This document shows, in pieces, positions 48,453 to 57,213 of a stretch of DNA of 64,000 bases; the stretch's first letter is position 1, and every line of letters begins with the position of its first letter. A program made the translations under genes and the position numbers. The DNA comes from an uncultured Pelagibacteraceae bacterium. GTDB taxonomy: Bacteria > Pseudomonadota > Alphaproteobacteria > Pelagibacterales > Pelagibacteraceae. The DNA is taken from positions 62,001-126,000 of the forward strand of contig CABZCA010000002.1 of the NCBI GenBank assembly GCA_902524115.1, read 5' to 3'. The notes below the pieces were generated by a model, which was not told the DNA's origin, did not search any database, and saw only the letters and a list, made by a program, of their open reading frames with translations.

Positions 48453-49619
48453 CTATTTAGAAAGCATCTTACCTATGTTTTCTAAGGCCTGCTGTATGTT
48501 ATCTCTAGATGCGGCAAAACTAAATCTTACGTAGTCTTGGCAAGTTTGTCCAAATGCTGTTCCAGGTACTATTGCAACGCCTGCTTCATGCATCGCTTTT
48601 TTGCAAAATTCTGCACCAGACATTCCAGTTCCTTTAACATTTGGAAAAGCGTAAAAAGCTCCACCTGGTAGACTACACTCTATTCCAGGTAAATCATTTA
48701 AGCCTTTATGAATTAAATTTCTTCTTAAAGTGAATTTATCTAACATGTCATTGATTGAATCATCTGGACCGTCTAAAGCTGCTATTCCAGCAAACTGCGC
48801 AGCTGCATTTACGCAAGATACACTATTTATTAAAAGTTTGTTGACATGTGCAACCATTTCTTTAGGCCAATAACTCCATCCCAATCTCCAACCTGTCATT
48901 GAGTAAGCTTTACTCCAACCCTCTAAAACAATTAATCTTTCTTTTAAAGCCTCATAATGAAAAAACGATGGCATTTCTTTATAGTCAAAAATTTGTCTAC
49001 TATAAATTTCATCACTTAAGATTGTAACATGGGGGTGCTTTTCTAATTCTTTTGCAAAATAGTCTATTACTGGTTTTTCAACAAAACTTCCTGTTGGATT
49101 GTTTGGATTTATTAATATTAACAATCTAGTTTTATCAGTAATTAAAGATAATATTTTATCAGGATCAAATTTAAGATCTTTATCTTCTGTAAGATCATAT
49201 GGAACAGGTGTTGAGCCAGTATAATTTATCATTGACTCATAAATTGGGAAGGCTGGTGTAGGATGAATTATTTCTGCTCCTGGTTCACCAAAACATTGAA
49301 TTGCATAACTCATTGTTGGCTTTCCGCCTGGCATAATTAAAATTCTTTCAGCATCAATATCTGCATTGTAACGTTTTTTAATCCATCTTGTTACAGCTTC
49401 TCTGCACTCCGGAATTCCGTTCGACATTACATATCCATGATGACCATCATCCAAAGCCTTTTTAGCTGCTTCAACTACATGCTTTGGAGTTTTAAAATCT
49501 GGTTGACCTAATCCCAAATGAATCATTGGGTGACCTTTTGCTTCTAATGCTTTAGCTTCGGCTAGTACACTAAAGGCAGACTCTGTTCCTAAGTTTTCTA
49601 AATTTTTTGCAAGTATCAT
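48453..49619 (-). CDS. class I pyridoxal-phosphate aminotransferase
   Basis: A 388-residue fold-type I aminotransferase. Features are GLGQPDFKTPKHV near residue 37, LINPNNPTGSFVEKPV near 170, SDEIYSR near 205, and the PLP-binding lysine in EGWSKAYSMTGWRLGW near 236, with the conserved Arg near the C-terminus in YVRFSFAAS. It looks like the aspartate/alanine group. In this context, between 2-hydroxyacid oxidases, it may turn glyoxylate or pyruvate into glycine or alanine, but the sequence does not settle the substrate. Gaps to its neighbours are 37 and 66 bases. Confidence 0.9.
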   Translation of the reverse strand: MILAKNLENLGTESAFSVLAEAKALEAKGHPMIHLGLGQPDFKTPKHVVEAAKKALDDGHHGYVMSNGIPECREAVTRWIKKRYNADIDAERILIMPGGKPTMSYAIQCFGEPGAEIIHPTPAFPIYESMINYTGSTPVPYDLTEDKDLKFDPDKILSLITDKTRLLILINPNNPTGSFVEKPVIDYFAKELEKHPHVTILSDEIYSRQIFDYKEMPSFFHYEALKERLIVLEGWSKAYSMTGWRLGWSYWPKEMVAHVNKLLINSVSCVNAAAQFAGIAALDGPDDSINDMLDKFTLRRNLIHKGLNDLPGIECSLPGGAFYAFPNVKGTGMSGAEFCKKAMHEAGVAIVPGTAFGQTCQDYVRFSFAASRDNIQQALENIGKMLSK

Positions 49620-49685
49620 AATTTTATTTTTTAAAAGAAAGAAAACTAACTGAAAAGATTAATTATGTCTATTAATTAAAAATTT

Positions 49686-50837
49686 TTATCTTCTATAGAT
49701 AATTTTAGACTCATCCAGATCTTTTATACTTTTGCATCCCATCAAAATCATGTTACGTCTTATTTCATCATGCATATTTTGCAGTAATCTTTCTACTCCT
49801 TGTTGTCCACCAGCCCCTAAACTAAACAAAAAAGCTTTACCAAAACTACAAGCTGTCGCACCTGCCGCTAATGCTTTAAGAACATGTGTTCCTCTTCGAA
49901 CACCACCATCTAAAATTACCTCTAATTTATCTCCAACAGCATCTCTGATGGCTTTTACCTGATCAAATGGAGATCTAGATCCATCTAGTTGTCTTCCTCC
50001 ATGATTTGATATCATCACAGCAGTACATCCAATATCTATAGCCCTTTTAGCATCATCAACTGACATAACTCCTTTTAGAGCAATTGGGCCGTCCCATTTT
50101 TTTATACAATATTCTGCATCTTTCCAATTCATTGCAGGATCATATTGTTCATTTATGTATCCCATAACAGACTGAGCAATATTAGTACCTTTATCAACTT
50201 TATCTTTAAGATTTGCTAATTCGAATTTCTTATGCGTAAAATAATTAAATACCCATTGGGGTCTCATAGCAAAACTCAATAAACTATCTAAAGTAAATTT
50301 TGGTGGCGTTGTAAAACCTGTTCTATGGTCTCTTTCCCTATTTCCAGCAACAATGGTATCAACTGTAATACACATTCCGTTGAAGTTTGCCCTCTTACAT
50401 CTATCAATTAGGTCATTTGTTATTGATTGATCTTTGTGAATATATAATTGAAAAATTTTTGGCCCACTTGAAAGATTTGCGATTTCTTCAATCGAAAAAG
50501 ATGCCATAGTAGACATACTGTATATCGTACCAAATTTTTCTGCAGCTCGAGCAGAAGCTTTATCTCCATCTGGGTGATATAAACTTTGCATAGCGGTAGG
50601 CGATAAAAAAATTGGCATATCCATCTTTGTTCCAAAGACCTCTGTTTTTAAATCAGGTTCACCAACACTATTTAAAATATTTGGAATTAGATCACAGTCA
50701 TTAAATGAATCTGTATTTCTATTCATTGTAACTTCATCGTCTGCTCCTCCGTCTATATAATGAAAAATAGGTGCAGGAAGTTTTTTTTTTGCTAACTTTC
50801 TAAAGTCATCAAAATTATAGCAATTGCTTAAACTCAT
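49686..50837 (-). CDS. FMN-dependent L-2-hydroxyacid dehydrogenase, paralogue 1
   Basis: A 383-residue member of the L-lactate dehydrogenase/glycolate oxidase family. It shows LPAPIFHYIDGGADDE near residue 20, SPTAMQSLYHPDGD near 78, catalytic His279 in ISNHGGRQLDG with the following Arg/Asp, and the FMN-phosphate segment DGGVRRGTH. The substrate could be L-lactate, glycolate or another 2-hydroxyacid. There is no signal peptide or membrane helix, so it is probably membrane-peripheral. Its first base overlaps the stop of an equally long paralogue, marking a tandem duplication. Confidence 0.92.
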   Translation of the reverse strand: MSLSNCYNFDDFRKLAKKKLPAPIFHYIDGGADDEVTMNRNTDSFNDCDLIPNILNSVGEPDLKTEVFGTKMDMPIFLSPTAMQSLYHPDGDKASARAAEKFGTIYSMSTMASFSIEEIANLSSGPKIFQLYIHKDQSITNDLIDRCKRANFNGMCITVDTIVAGNRERDHRTGFTTPPKFTLDSLLSFAMRPQWVFNYFTHKKFELANLKDKVDKGTNIAQSVMGYINEQYDPAMNWKDAEYCIKKWDGPIALKGVMSVDDAKRAIDIGCTAVMISNHGGRQLDGSRSPFDQVKAIRDAVGDKLEVILDGGVRRGTHVLKALAAGATACSFGKAFLFSLGAGGQQGVERLLQNMHDEIRRNMILMGCKSIKDLDESKIIYRR

Positions 50838-51988
50838 TATACTCTGAATCTTAAGTTACTTCTGTTTAGGTCACTGATTTTTGTGCAACCCATTAGTTTC
50901 ATATCTCGTTGCAATTCAGTTTTATACTGATTTAGTGCTCTTTCCACTCCAGCTTGACCTGCTGCAGCTAAAGCATAAAGATAAAGTCTTCCACCTGAGC
51001 AAGCTTTAGCACCTAAGGATAATGCTTTTAACATATGAGTTCCTCTGTGAATTCCGCCTTCACATATAACATCAAGTTTATCGCCTACAGCATCAACGAT
51101 TTCTGCAAGTTGATCAAAAGGAGATCTAGATCCATCTAGTTGTCTTCCACCATGATTTGAAACCATTATTCCAGTACAACCAATATCTACAGCTTTTTTT
51201 GCATCTTCAACACTCATAATACCTTTAAGAGCAAAATGGCCACCCCATTGAGAACAAAGTTTTTCTGCATCTTTCCAATTCATAGATTGGTCTAACATGG
51301 TAGAAAAATAACTTCCAATTGAGGAGTTAGTGCTTGTACCTTCTTTCACAAAATCTTGAAGATGAGGTAACTCAAATTTACCTTTTGTCATATAATTTAT
51401 TCCCCACATAGGCTTGGTGGCAAAACTAAACAAACTTGATAATGTCAATTTAGGTGGAGAAGTAAAACCAGTTCTTAAATCTCTTTCTCGGTTTCCTCCA
51501 GTAATAGTATCTACCGTTAAAGCCATTACATCGAATTTTGCTGCTTTAGCTCTCTCTAAACAAGAGTCATTCAAGCCTCTATCTTTATGAAAATAAAATT
51601 GAAACATCTTAGGAGTATCAATCATAGCAGAAATTTCTTCTACACTTACTGTAGCCAAAGCTGAAACACCAAACATTGTATTAAATTTTTTAGCTGCCTT
51701 TCCAACTGCTCTTTCTCCATCATAATGAAAAAGTCTTTGTAAAGCTGTTGGTGCTAGGTAAAATGGTAAATCCAATTTTTTTCCAAATATTGTTGTTGAA
51801 AGATCAACATTTTCAACACCTCTTAAAACGTTTGGAACTAAATCAACATCGTCAAAAGCACTAGTATTTCTAGCGTACGTTATCTCATCATCAGCTGCAC
51901 CGTCAATGTAGTGAAAAATTGGAGAAGGTAATTTTTTTTTAGCTAATTTTCTAAAATCACCAAAATTGTGACAGTCTTTTAAATTCAT
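50837..51988 (-). CDS. FMN-dependent L-2-hydroxyacid dehydrogenase, paralogue 2
   Basis: A 383-residue paralogue of the gene immediately downstream, aligning without obvious gaps. LPSPIFHYIDGAADDE, APTALQRLFHYDGE and catalytic His279 in VSNHGGRQLDG are kept. In the FMN-phosphate segment it reads CEGGIHRGTH, so the usual Asp and Arg of DGG(V/I)RRG are Glu and His, and ACSGGRLYLYALAAAG is closer to classical LldD than paralogue 1. The copies have clearly diverged and probably differ in substrate or electron acceptor. It lies nine bases after the PagL-like gene. Confidence 0.9.
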   Translation of the reverse strand: MNLKDCHNFGDFRKLAKKKLPSPIFHYIDGAADDEITYARNTSAFDDVDLVPNVLRGVENVDLSTTIFGKKLDLPFYLAPTALQRLFHYDGERAVGKAAKKFNTMFGVSALATVSVEEISAMIDTPKMFQFYFHKDRGLNDSCLERAKAAKFDVMALTVDTITGGNRERDLRTGFTSPPKLTLSSLFSFATKPMWGINYMTKGKFELPHLQDFVKEGTSTNSSIGSYFSTMLDQSMNWKDAEKLCSQWGGHFALKGIMSVEDAKKAVDIGCTGIMVSNHGGRQLDGSRSPFDQLAEIVDAVGDKLDVICEGGIHRGTHMLKALSLGAKACSGGRLYLYALAAAGQAGVERALNQYKTELQRDMKLMGCTKISDLNRSNLRFRV

Positions 51989-51997
51989 AAGTTTACT

Positions 51998-52498
51998 TTA
52001 AAATTTTTTTATATAATTAAACATATAACTATTTGCCCCAGGATTTTTATCTCCAAGACTTGCATTTGATATGTGGTTATATGATACTGCTATTTCACTA
52101 TTTGACGAAAATTCATACGAAATTTGTATTTCTGTTTTAAACTCAATTACATGTCCTAAATCCTTACCATCACCTTTAGAATATAAGCCAGGAGTAAAGC
52201 TTGGGGTAAATTTTAAAGGACCTTCATTATAAATTTGAAATCCTGTATAAATGTATGCTGCGTTATCTCCAGTAATCATTAAACCTGTTACAGGCTGAAG
52301 GACTCCAAGAAAACTATTTTTATCTTTTCCTGTATTAATATGCTGAATACCAAATAAATTTGACTTTTTGCCTTCGTCACTAAAATCAAACATTCCAGTA
52401 TAGAAACTCCAATTTTCATTAGTTTTATGTCCATCAGCTTTTGCTACATTAAAAACTAACAAAATATAAATTAGAAGAATTTTTGTAATGGCTCTCAT
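51998..52498 (-). CDS. PagL-like outer-membrane protein (acyloxyacyl hydrolase family)
   Basis: A 166-residue secreted protein with a signal peptide (MRAITKILLIYILLVFNVAKA) and alternating hydrophobic strands ending in Phe, as outer-membrane beta-barrels do. Near the end it has NHISNASLGDKNPGANSYMF, which matches the HxSN...NPG block of lipid A 3-O-deacylases: His142 and Ser144 fit the catalytic pair. The Glu expected 12 residues after the Ser is Asn156 here, so activity is doubtful. It is the last gene after ccmH (14 bases away) and may be a structural barrel rather than an enzyme. Confidence 0.65.
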   Translation of the reverse strand: MRAITKILLIYILLVFNVAKADGHKTNENWSFYTGMFDFSDEGKKSNLFGIQHINTGKDKNSFLGVLQPVTGLMITGDNAAYIYTGFQIYNEGPLKFTPSFTPGLYSKGDGKDLGHVIEFKTEIQISYEFSSNSEIAVSYNHISNASLGDKNPGANSYMFNYIKKF

Positions 52499-52512
52499 AT
52501 GAAAAATTATAA

Positions 52513-52875
52513 CTACTTTATAGATACTTTTCTAATAATTAAAATAGCTCCAAAAACAAACAAAATCAAAGGTAATAACCAGAGTAAAAAAGTATTTTTC
52601 GTAATTTCAGGATCATAAACAACCCACTCACCATATTTACTTTTTAGGAAATCATAAATTTGTTCATCATTTTTACCTTCATCGATTTTATTTTGTATTA
52701 AAATTTTTATACTTAAAGCAAAGTCAGATTGAGAGTCATAAACTGATTGGCCCTGACAGATTAAACATCTCAAATTTTTTGAAATTTGATTAACCTTTTC
52801 AGGATTAGCTCCATGTGAAATATTTAAAAAACTAATTAAGTAAAATACAGTCAATACTAAAATTTTAATTTTCAT
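52513..52875 (-). CDS. ccmH: cytochrome c maturation protein CcmH
   Basis: A 120-residue membrane-anchored thiol protein that keeps apocytochrome c cysteines reduced for heme attachment. It has a signal peptide, the family motif LRCLICQ (Cys37/Cys40) and a C-terminal membrane helix (LLWLLPLILFVFGAILII). Overlap with ccmG is 11 bases. This is the short CcmH form; no CcmI/TPR extension follows in this operon. Confidence 0.95.
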   Translation of the reverse strand: MKIKILVLTVFYLISFLNISHGANPEKVNQISKNLRCLICQGQSVYDSQSDFALSIKILIQNKIDEGKNDEQIYDFLKSKYGEWVVYDPEITKNTFLLWLLPLILFVFGAILIIRKVSIK

Positions 52876-53398
52876 TTTTTATTATCATTTTAAGTTCAGC
52901 AAGTTTTTCATCATCTAATGGACCTATATATTTTTTTAAAATAGTTTTAGTCTTGTTATGAATAATAAGTGTTTCGGGTACACCATAAGCACCTAACTCA
53001 ATAGAATTCACTCCAGAAGGATCAACTACAATTTTAGAATAAGGATTGCCTAATTCTCTAATAAATTTTTTTGCATTAATTTCATTATCTTTATAATTAA
53101 TTCCAATTATATTTAATTTATCCAATGATTTGAGGTTTAGTAGAAAAGAATGCTCATCTCTGCAGGGTAGACACCACGAGGCCCAAATATTAACTATTGA
53201 AAAATCTTTATCATTTATCAATTCATATAACGTGGTCTCTTCATTAGAGTAAAGAAACTTTGCTTTAAAGTTAAAATCAATTTTACTTGAGTTTAAATCA
53301 GGGGAATAATTATTTGTTTTATTCAAGCCTTTAAGAAGAATAAAAAAACTTACAATAACTAATGAAACTACTGCAATTAGCTTAATGTTTTTAACCAT
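52865..53398 (-). CDS. ccmG: thiol:disulfide interchange protein CcmG/DsbE
   Basis: A 177-residue periplasmic thioredoxin-like protein with an N-terminal membrane anchor (about 8-24). The active site is WASWCLPCRDE, Cys76/Cys79, and GAYGVPETLII carries the cis-proline. It passes reductant to CcmH or apocytochrome c. It overlaps ccmF by eight bases and ccmH by 11, in the usual ccmF-G-H order. Confidence 0.95.
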   Translation of the reverse strand: MVKNIKLIAVVSLVIVSFFILLKGLNKTNNYSPDLNSSKIDFNFKAKFLYSNEETTLYELINDKDFSIVNIWASWCLPCRDEHSFLLNLKSLDKLNIIGINYKDNEINAKKFIRELGNPYSKIVVDPSGVNSIELGAYGVPETLIIHNKTKTILKKYIGPLDDEKLAELKMIIKNEN

Positions 53399-55262
53399 TT
53401 TTTTTTACAATGCTTAATATGCCCCCAAAGGAAATTAATATTATTGATATCCAAATCCATATCATAAACGGTTTTATTTGATACCTGACATTATAAAATC
53501 CATCATTTTTTAATATATTAAATACTAAAAAATTATCTGAATATAATGTTGATTCAATATCAGCTTCACTGGTTATTGTCTGTGGCTGATCATAAACTCT
53601 TACTTCTGGTTTTAAATTAATCGAATTATTTTTATCTGTAATTTTAAAGTTTGCTTCTAAAGATTGATAATTTTTATTTTCATTAATTTTAAGACTTTCA
53701 AATTTTATTGTTTTATTTAAAAATTTTCTTTCATCACCAACTTTCATATTAGATGAATATTCTTTGGCAAGAACACCATTGACTAAAACACTTAAAATAA
53801 ACAAACTAAAACCAAAATGAGATATTTTTTGAGATAAATTTGTTTTTTTTACTGAAAAATCTTTAATAGTAATAAAAAAAAGAAAAAAGCTTGCTATAAA
53901 AAGTGGGAGTGAAAATAAATAGGAAATTCCAACTCTTTTTAAAAAAATAAAAGAAACAATTATTGATAAAATAAAAAATAAAAGTTGCTGCAGATTAATT
54001 TTATTTATTTTATCTTTTATCCAATTAAAATTTGGTCCGATTGCCATAAAAATTAGAAAAGGAATCATAAAAGGTACAATTAATTTATGATAAAAGGGAG
54101 GACCAACTGAAATTTTATCATTATTTACTACTTCTAGAAATATTGGATAAACTGTACCAATTAAGACAACTGATAAAAAAAACATCATGAACAAATTATT
54201 GACCAGAACAGCTGTTTCTTTACTAACAATATAAGTTTTGGTGAAATTGTTTTTTATTTTGTTTTGATAAAAAAAATAAATAAAAATAGACAACGTAATT
54301 AATATAAATAAAAAACAAAGAATAAAAACTCCCCTTGATGGATCATTTGCAAAAGTATGGATTGAATTTAAAATACCAGATCTAACTAGAAATGTTCCAC
54401 TCATACTTAATGAAAAAGTTGTAATTGATAAAATTACTGCCCAGGAATGAAACATTTCTCTTTTTTCTAAAATTAAAATAGTGTGAAATAAAGCTGTTAA
54501 ACAAAACCATGGCATAAGGGATACATTTTCAACTGGATCCCAAAACCAAAAACCTCCCCATCCTAGTTCATAATAAGCCCATATAGATCCTAATAAAATT
54601 CCAATTGATAAAAAAATCCATGAAACTAGTACCCAATTCTTTATTGACTTAGCCCAAGTTTTATTTACAGAACCTGATGTTAAGGCTGCGAGTGAAGAAG
54701 AAAAAATAATAGATGTTCCAACGTATCCTAAATATAATATTGGTGGATGAATTGCTAATGCGGGGTCTTGAAGTATCGGATTTAAACCAGTTCCTTCGTT
54801 TGGAATTGGAAATAAACTCATAAAGGGATTTGAAGTAAAAAGAATAAATAACAAAAATCCTAAAATTATTATTTCCTGAAAAAATAAAGTTAAAATCCTA
54901 TATTTATTTGAAAGATTTTTTGAAGTAATTGTAAAAATTAATAAAAAAATTGATAATACTAATAACCAAAGAAGTAAACTTCCCTCATGGTTTCCCCATG
55001 TTCCTGAAATTTTATAGAACAAAGGTTTAGAGGTATGAGAATTATTATAGACTGTGTCATTACTAAAATCTGAGATTATAAAAGCTGTTATAAGAGCAAT
55101 GAAACTTATTATAATCATTAATGATTGAATAGAAATTAGTGAAAAAATTCTTCCACTAACATTTGTATTATTCCTATTTAATAATATTAGAGATTGAATG
55201 ATTATTAAAATAGACGCCAATAAAGCAATATAAAGTGAATAATTTCCAATTTGGTTTAGCAT
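53391..55262 (-). CDS. ccmF: cytochrome c heme lyase subunit CcmF
   Basis: A 623-residue membrane protein with about 13-15 helices, central to system-I heme ligation. The tryptophan-rich WWD-type block is YELGWGGFWFWDPVENVSLMPW near residue 230. HPPILYLGYVG and SISGTWGNHEGSLLLW-like segments with conserved His are also present. Slightly shorter than enterobacterial CcmF but complete. It overlaps ccmE by one base. Confidence 0.96.
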   Translation of the reverse strand: MLNQIGNYSLYIALLASILIIIQSLILLNRNNTNVSGRIFSLISIQSLMIIISFIALITAFIISDFSNDTVYNNSHTSKPLFYKISGTWGNHEGSLLLWLLVLSIFLLIFTITSKNLSNKYRILTLFFQEIIILGFLLFILFTSNPFMSLFPIPNEGTGLNPILQDPALAIHPPILYLGYVGTSIIFSSSLAALTSGSVNKTWAKSIKNWVLVSWIFLSIGILLGSIWAYYELGWGGFWFWDPVENVSLMPWFCLTALFHTILILEKREMFHSWAVILSITTFSLSMSGTFLVRSGILNSIHTFANDPSRGVFILCFLFILITLSIFIYFFYQNKIKNNFTKTYIVSKETAVLVNNLFMMFFLSVVLIGTVYPIFLEVVNNDKISVGPPFYHKLIVPFMIPFLIFMAIGPNFNWIKDKINKINLQQLLFFILSIIVSFIFLKRVGISYLFSLPLFIASFFLFFITIKDFSVKKTNLSQKISHFGFSLFILSVLVNGVLAKEYSSNMKVGDERKFLNKTIKFESLKINENKNYQSLEANFKITDKNNSINLKPEVRVYDQPQTITSEADIESTLYSDNFLVFNILKNDGFYNVRYQIKPFMIWIWISIILISFGGILSIVKKNG

Positions 55263-55684
55263 TAATTATCCTCTTTTATTGCCTCTTTCACTTCAGGTGG
55301 CATGTAATTTTCATCGTGTTTTGCTAAAATTTTAACAGCAGTTAAAAAATTACGATCTTTTAAAAAACCTTCGGCTACAACTCCTTTTCCCTCCTCAAAT
55401 AAATTTGGAACTGAGCCGCTATAATTAACGATTAATTCATTTTTAAAGTCAGTAATTACAAAGTTAACTTCTGACTGGTTAACATTAATTGATTTTTCTT
55501 TAACCATACCACCAACTCTTATTTTTTTTGATGTCAGCTCTGTTAAATTTTTTATTTCAGTAGGTGATTTAAAATAAACAACATTTTCCTCAAGAGATTT
55601 AAAAACTAAGAAAACAATTAATATTAATGAAAAGAATATAGATAATATAAAGATGGCTCTTAGTTTAACTTTTTTACCATACAT
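55262..55684 (-). CDS. ccmE: heme chaperone CcmE
   Basis: A 140-residue periplasmic heme carrier with one N-terminal membrane helix (residues 10-28). The covalent heme histidine is His123 in [12 protein letters not shown], with the Tyr four residues later. The beta-barrel segment IRVGGMVKE and [16 protein letters not shown] are standard. It follows ccmD by 11 bases. Confidence 0.96.
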   Translation of the reverse strand: MYGKKVKLRAIFILSIFFSLILIVFLVFKSLEENVVYFKSPTEIKNLTELTSKKIRVGGMVKEKSINVNQSEVNFVITDFKNELIVNYSGSVPNLFEEGKGVVAEGFLKDRNFLTAVKILAKHDENYMPPEVKEAIKEDN

Positions 55685-55695
55685 GAAAATAAAAG

Positions 55696-55929
55696 TTAAA
55701 TTTTAGATGCAGATGAAGTAGCTAGTATTTCTTTATATGTTTCTTGTTTTTTTGCTATTTCAATTTTATCAGAATCTAAATTTTCAAAACGAGCTCTAAA
55801 TTTCTTTTGCTCTTTAACTAGTTGAAATTTGATTACTGAATATAAAATACAAAAACAAGAAAGAGTAAATGCAAAAGAAGACCATACATAGAGACCATAT
55901 CCATTCATGTATAAAACTTCGTTAATCAT
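55696..55929 (-). CDS. ccmD: heme exporter accessory protein CcmD
   Basis: A small single-helix membrane protein that links CcmC and CcmE. The open frame has 77 residues and starts in an ATGA overlap with the ccmC stop, supporting the first ATG, though the conserved part begins at residue 8 ([15 protein letters not shown]). The helix (about 14-34) is followed by a basic and charged tail. Size, position between ccmC and ccmE, and GxYVW motif make the call firm despite weak sequence conservation. Confidence 0.88.
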   Translation of the reverse strand: MINEVLYMNGYGLYVWSSFAFTLSCFCILYSVIKFQLVKEQKKFRARFENLDSDKIEIAKKQETYKEILATSSASKI

Positions 55930-56633
55930 AATCTATCTAATCCTTTATTTTTTATTTTTATCAGTTCTGTATTATATTTCATCAAAAATATCAAAAGCGA
56001 AAAAAGTGCAAATGCCGCAGTCATTATACCTAAAGGTAACAACATGGAAGCATGAATTGAAGTTTCTGTAAAAATATTTACTGAAGAAGGTTGGTGCAAT
56101 GTTGACCACCATTCAACAGAAAATTTGATTATTGGGACATTTATTAAACCTATTATTGCTATGTAAGAACTAATCTTTACAGCTCTTTCCTCATTGTCAG
56201 TTACCCTCCAACTTAGAAGAAACATCAAATAAAAAAAAGCAAGTAATAACATTGACGTTATTCTTGCATCCCATGCCCACCAAGTTCCCCAAGTAGGTTT
56301 ACCCCAGATAGATCCAGTAACCAAAGCAATAACATTAAAGACAAAACCAGATGGTGCTAAGCTTTTTGTTATTAAAGATAGATTCTTATTTTTAAAAACT
56401 AAAATACCAAATGACAAAACAGCAATTAAAGAAAAAATTCCAAGAGAAATCCAAGCTGCTGGAACATGTACGTACATAATCCTCACAGAGTCGCTTTGTT
56501 TATAGTCATCAGGAGAAAGTATTAATGCCTCAACAAGGCCAATGCTTATGATTACTAAAAAAATAATAAATACAAACTTTTGTGTTTTATTTATTATTTT
56601 TAATAAGTTGTTTGGTTTTAAATACTTAAACAT
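55926..56633 (-). CDS. ccmC: heme exporter protein CcmC
   Basis: A 235-residue six-helix membrane protein that loads heme onto CcmE. The WWD signature is PTWGTWWAWDARITSMLLL near residue 125, and periplasmic histidines occur in MYVHVPAAW and HQPSS. It is the first gene of ccmC-D-E-F-G-H on this strand. The ATP-driven CcmAB pair is not in the window. The 182-base gap upstream holds the likely promoter and an inverted repeat (56691-56742). Confidence 0.95.
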   Translation of the reverse strand: MFKYLKPNNLLKIINKTQKFVFIIFLVIISIGLVEALILSPDDYKQSDSVRIMYVHVPAAWISLGIFSLIAVLSFGILVFKNKNLSLITKSLAPSGFVFNVIALVTGSIWGKPTWGTWWAWDARITSMLLLAFFYLMFLLSWRVTDNEERAVKISSYIAIIGLINVPIIKFSVEWWSTLHQPSSVNIFTETSIHASMLLPLGIMTAAFALFSLLIFLMKYNTELIKIKNKGLDRL

Positions 56634-56815
56634 TTTCTATTATCTATAACACAAATTGAAATTATGAAAATTTTTCTAGTGGGTTATTCTGACCAAGAAC
56701 ACAGAGGGAGATAAAATAAATGGGATTAAAGCATCCTTGGTCAAAATATAATTTTTTTTAAACATAATCTATGACGAAGGTTTGCACGAAATGTGTTTAA
56801 ATAATGTAAATTTGC
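56634..56815. other. intergenic gap with a structured element between hspQ and ccmC
   Basis: This is the longest non-coding gap of the window. It holds an inverted repeat GACCAAG (56691-56697) / CTTGGTC (56736-56742) with an inner GGAT/ATCC hairpin, followed on the plus strand by AAAATATAA and eight T. On the plus strand two tiny open frames occur, one of 16 codons from 56664 and one of 13 codons from 56720 preceded by GAGGGAG. Both flanking genes read minus, so a plus-strand small RNA or a minus-strand leader of ccmC are both possible. I recognise no known riboswitch. Confidence 0.4.
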
Positions 56816-57136
56816 TTAATTAGAAGGCTTAAAGTAACCAGAGCCTTTTTTTCCTGAGAATATCTCGTTGATTAGAGGGTGTTTAATTGGTTCATCAGAG
56901 TCATCCACTAATAAATTTTGCTCAGAAACGTACGCTTCATAAGTGATTTCGTCATTTTCAGCTAACAAATGATAGAATGGTTGGTCTTTTCTAGGCCTTA
57001 CGTTTTTTGGTATAGATTGATACCACTCCTCAGAATTATTAAACTCAAAATCAACATCATAAATTACACCTCTAAAGTCGAAGTGCTTATGTTTTACAAC
57101 GTCTCCAATAGAAAATTTTCCTTTTTGAACAGTCAC
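56816..57136 (-). CDS. hspQ: heat shock protein HspQ (hemimethylated-DNA-binding YccV family)
   Basis: A 106-residue protein with the HspQ/YccV domain: FSIGDVVKHKHFDFRGVIYDVD, then NVRPRKDQPFYHLLAENDE and YVSEQNLL. Enterobacterial HspQ modulates Lon protease activity and was first described as binding hemimethylated DNA. The role in this lineage is unknown. The last 15 residues (FSGKKGSGYFKPSN) vary in the family. It is divergent from the YciB gene with 77 bases between the starts. Confidence 0.9.
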   Translation of the reverse strand: MTVQKGKFSIGDVVKHKHFDFRGVIYDVDFEFNNSEEWYQSIPKNVRPRKDQPFYHLLAENDEITYEAYVSEQNLLVDDSDEPIKHPLINEIFSGKKGSGYFKPSN

Positions 57137-57213
57137 CTAATAAATATGGATATTTAAAAATAAAAATCAATAAAAAAAATATAATTGTTTTATTATTCTG
57201 CTATTATGTAGCA

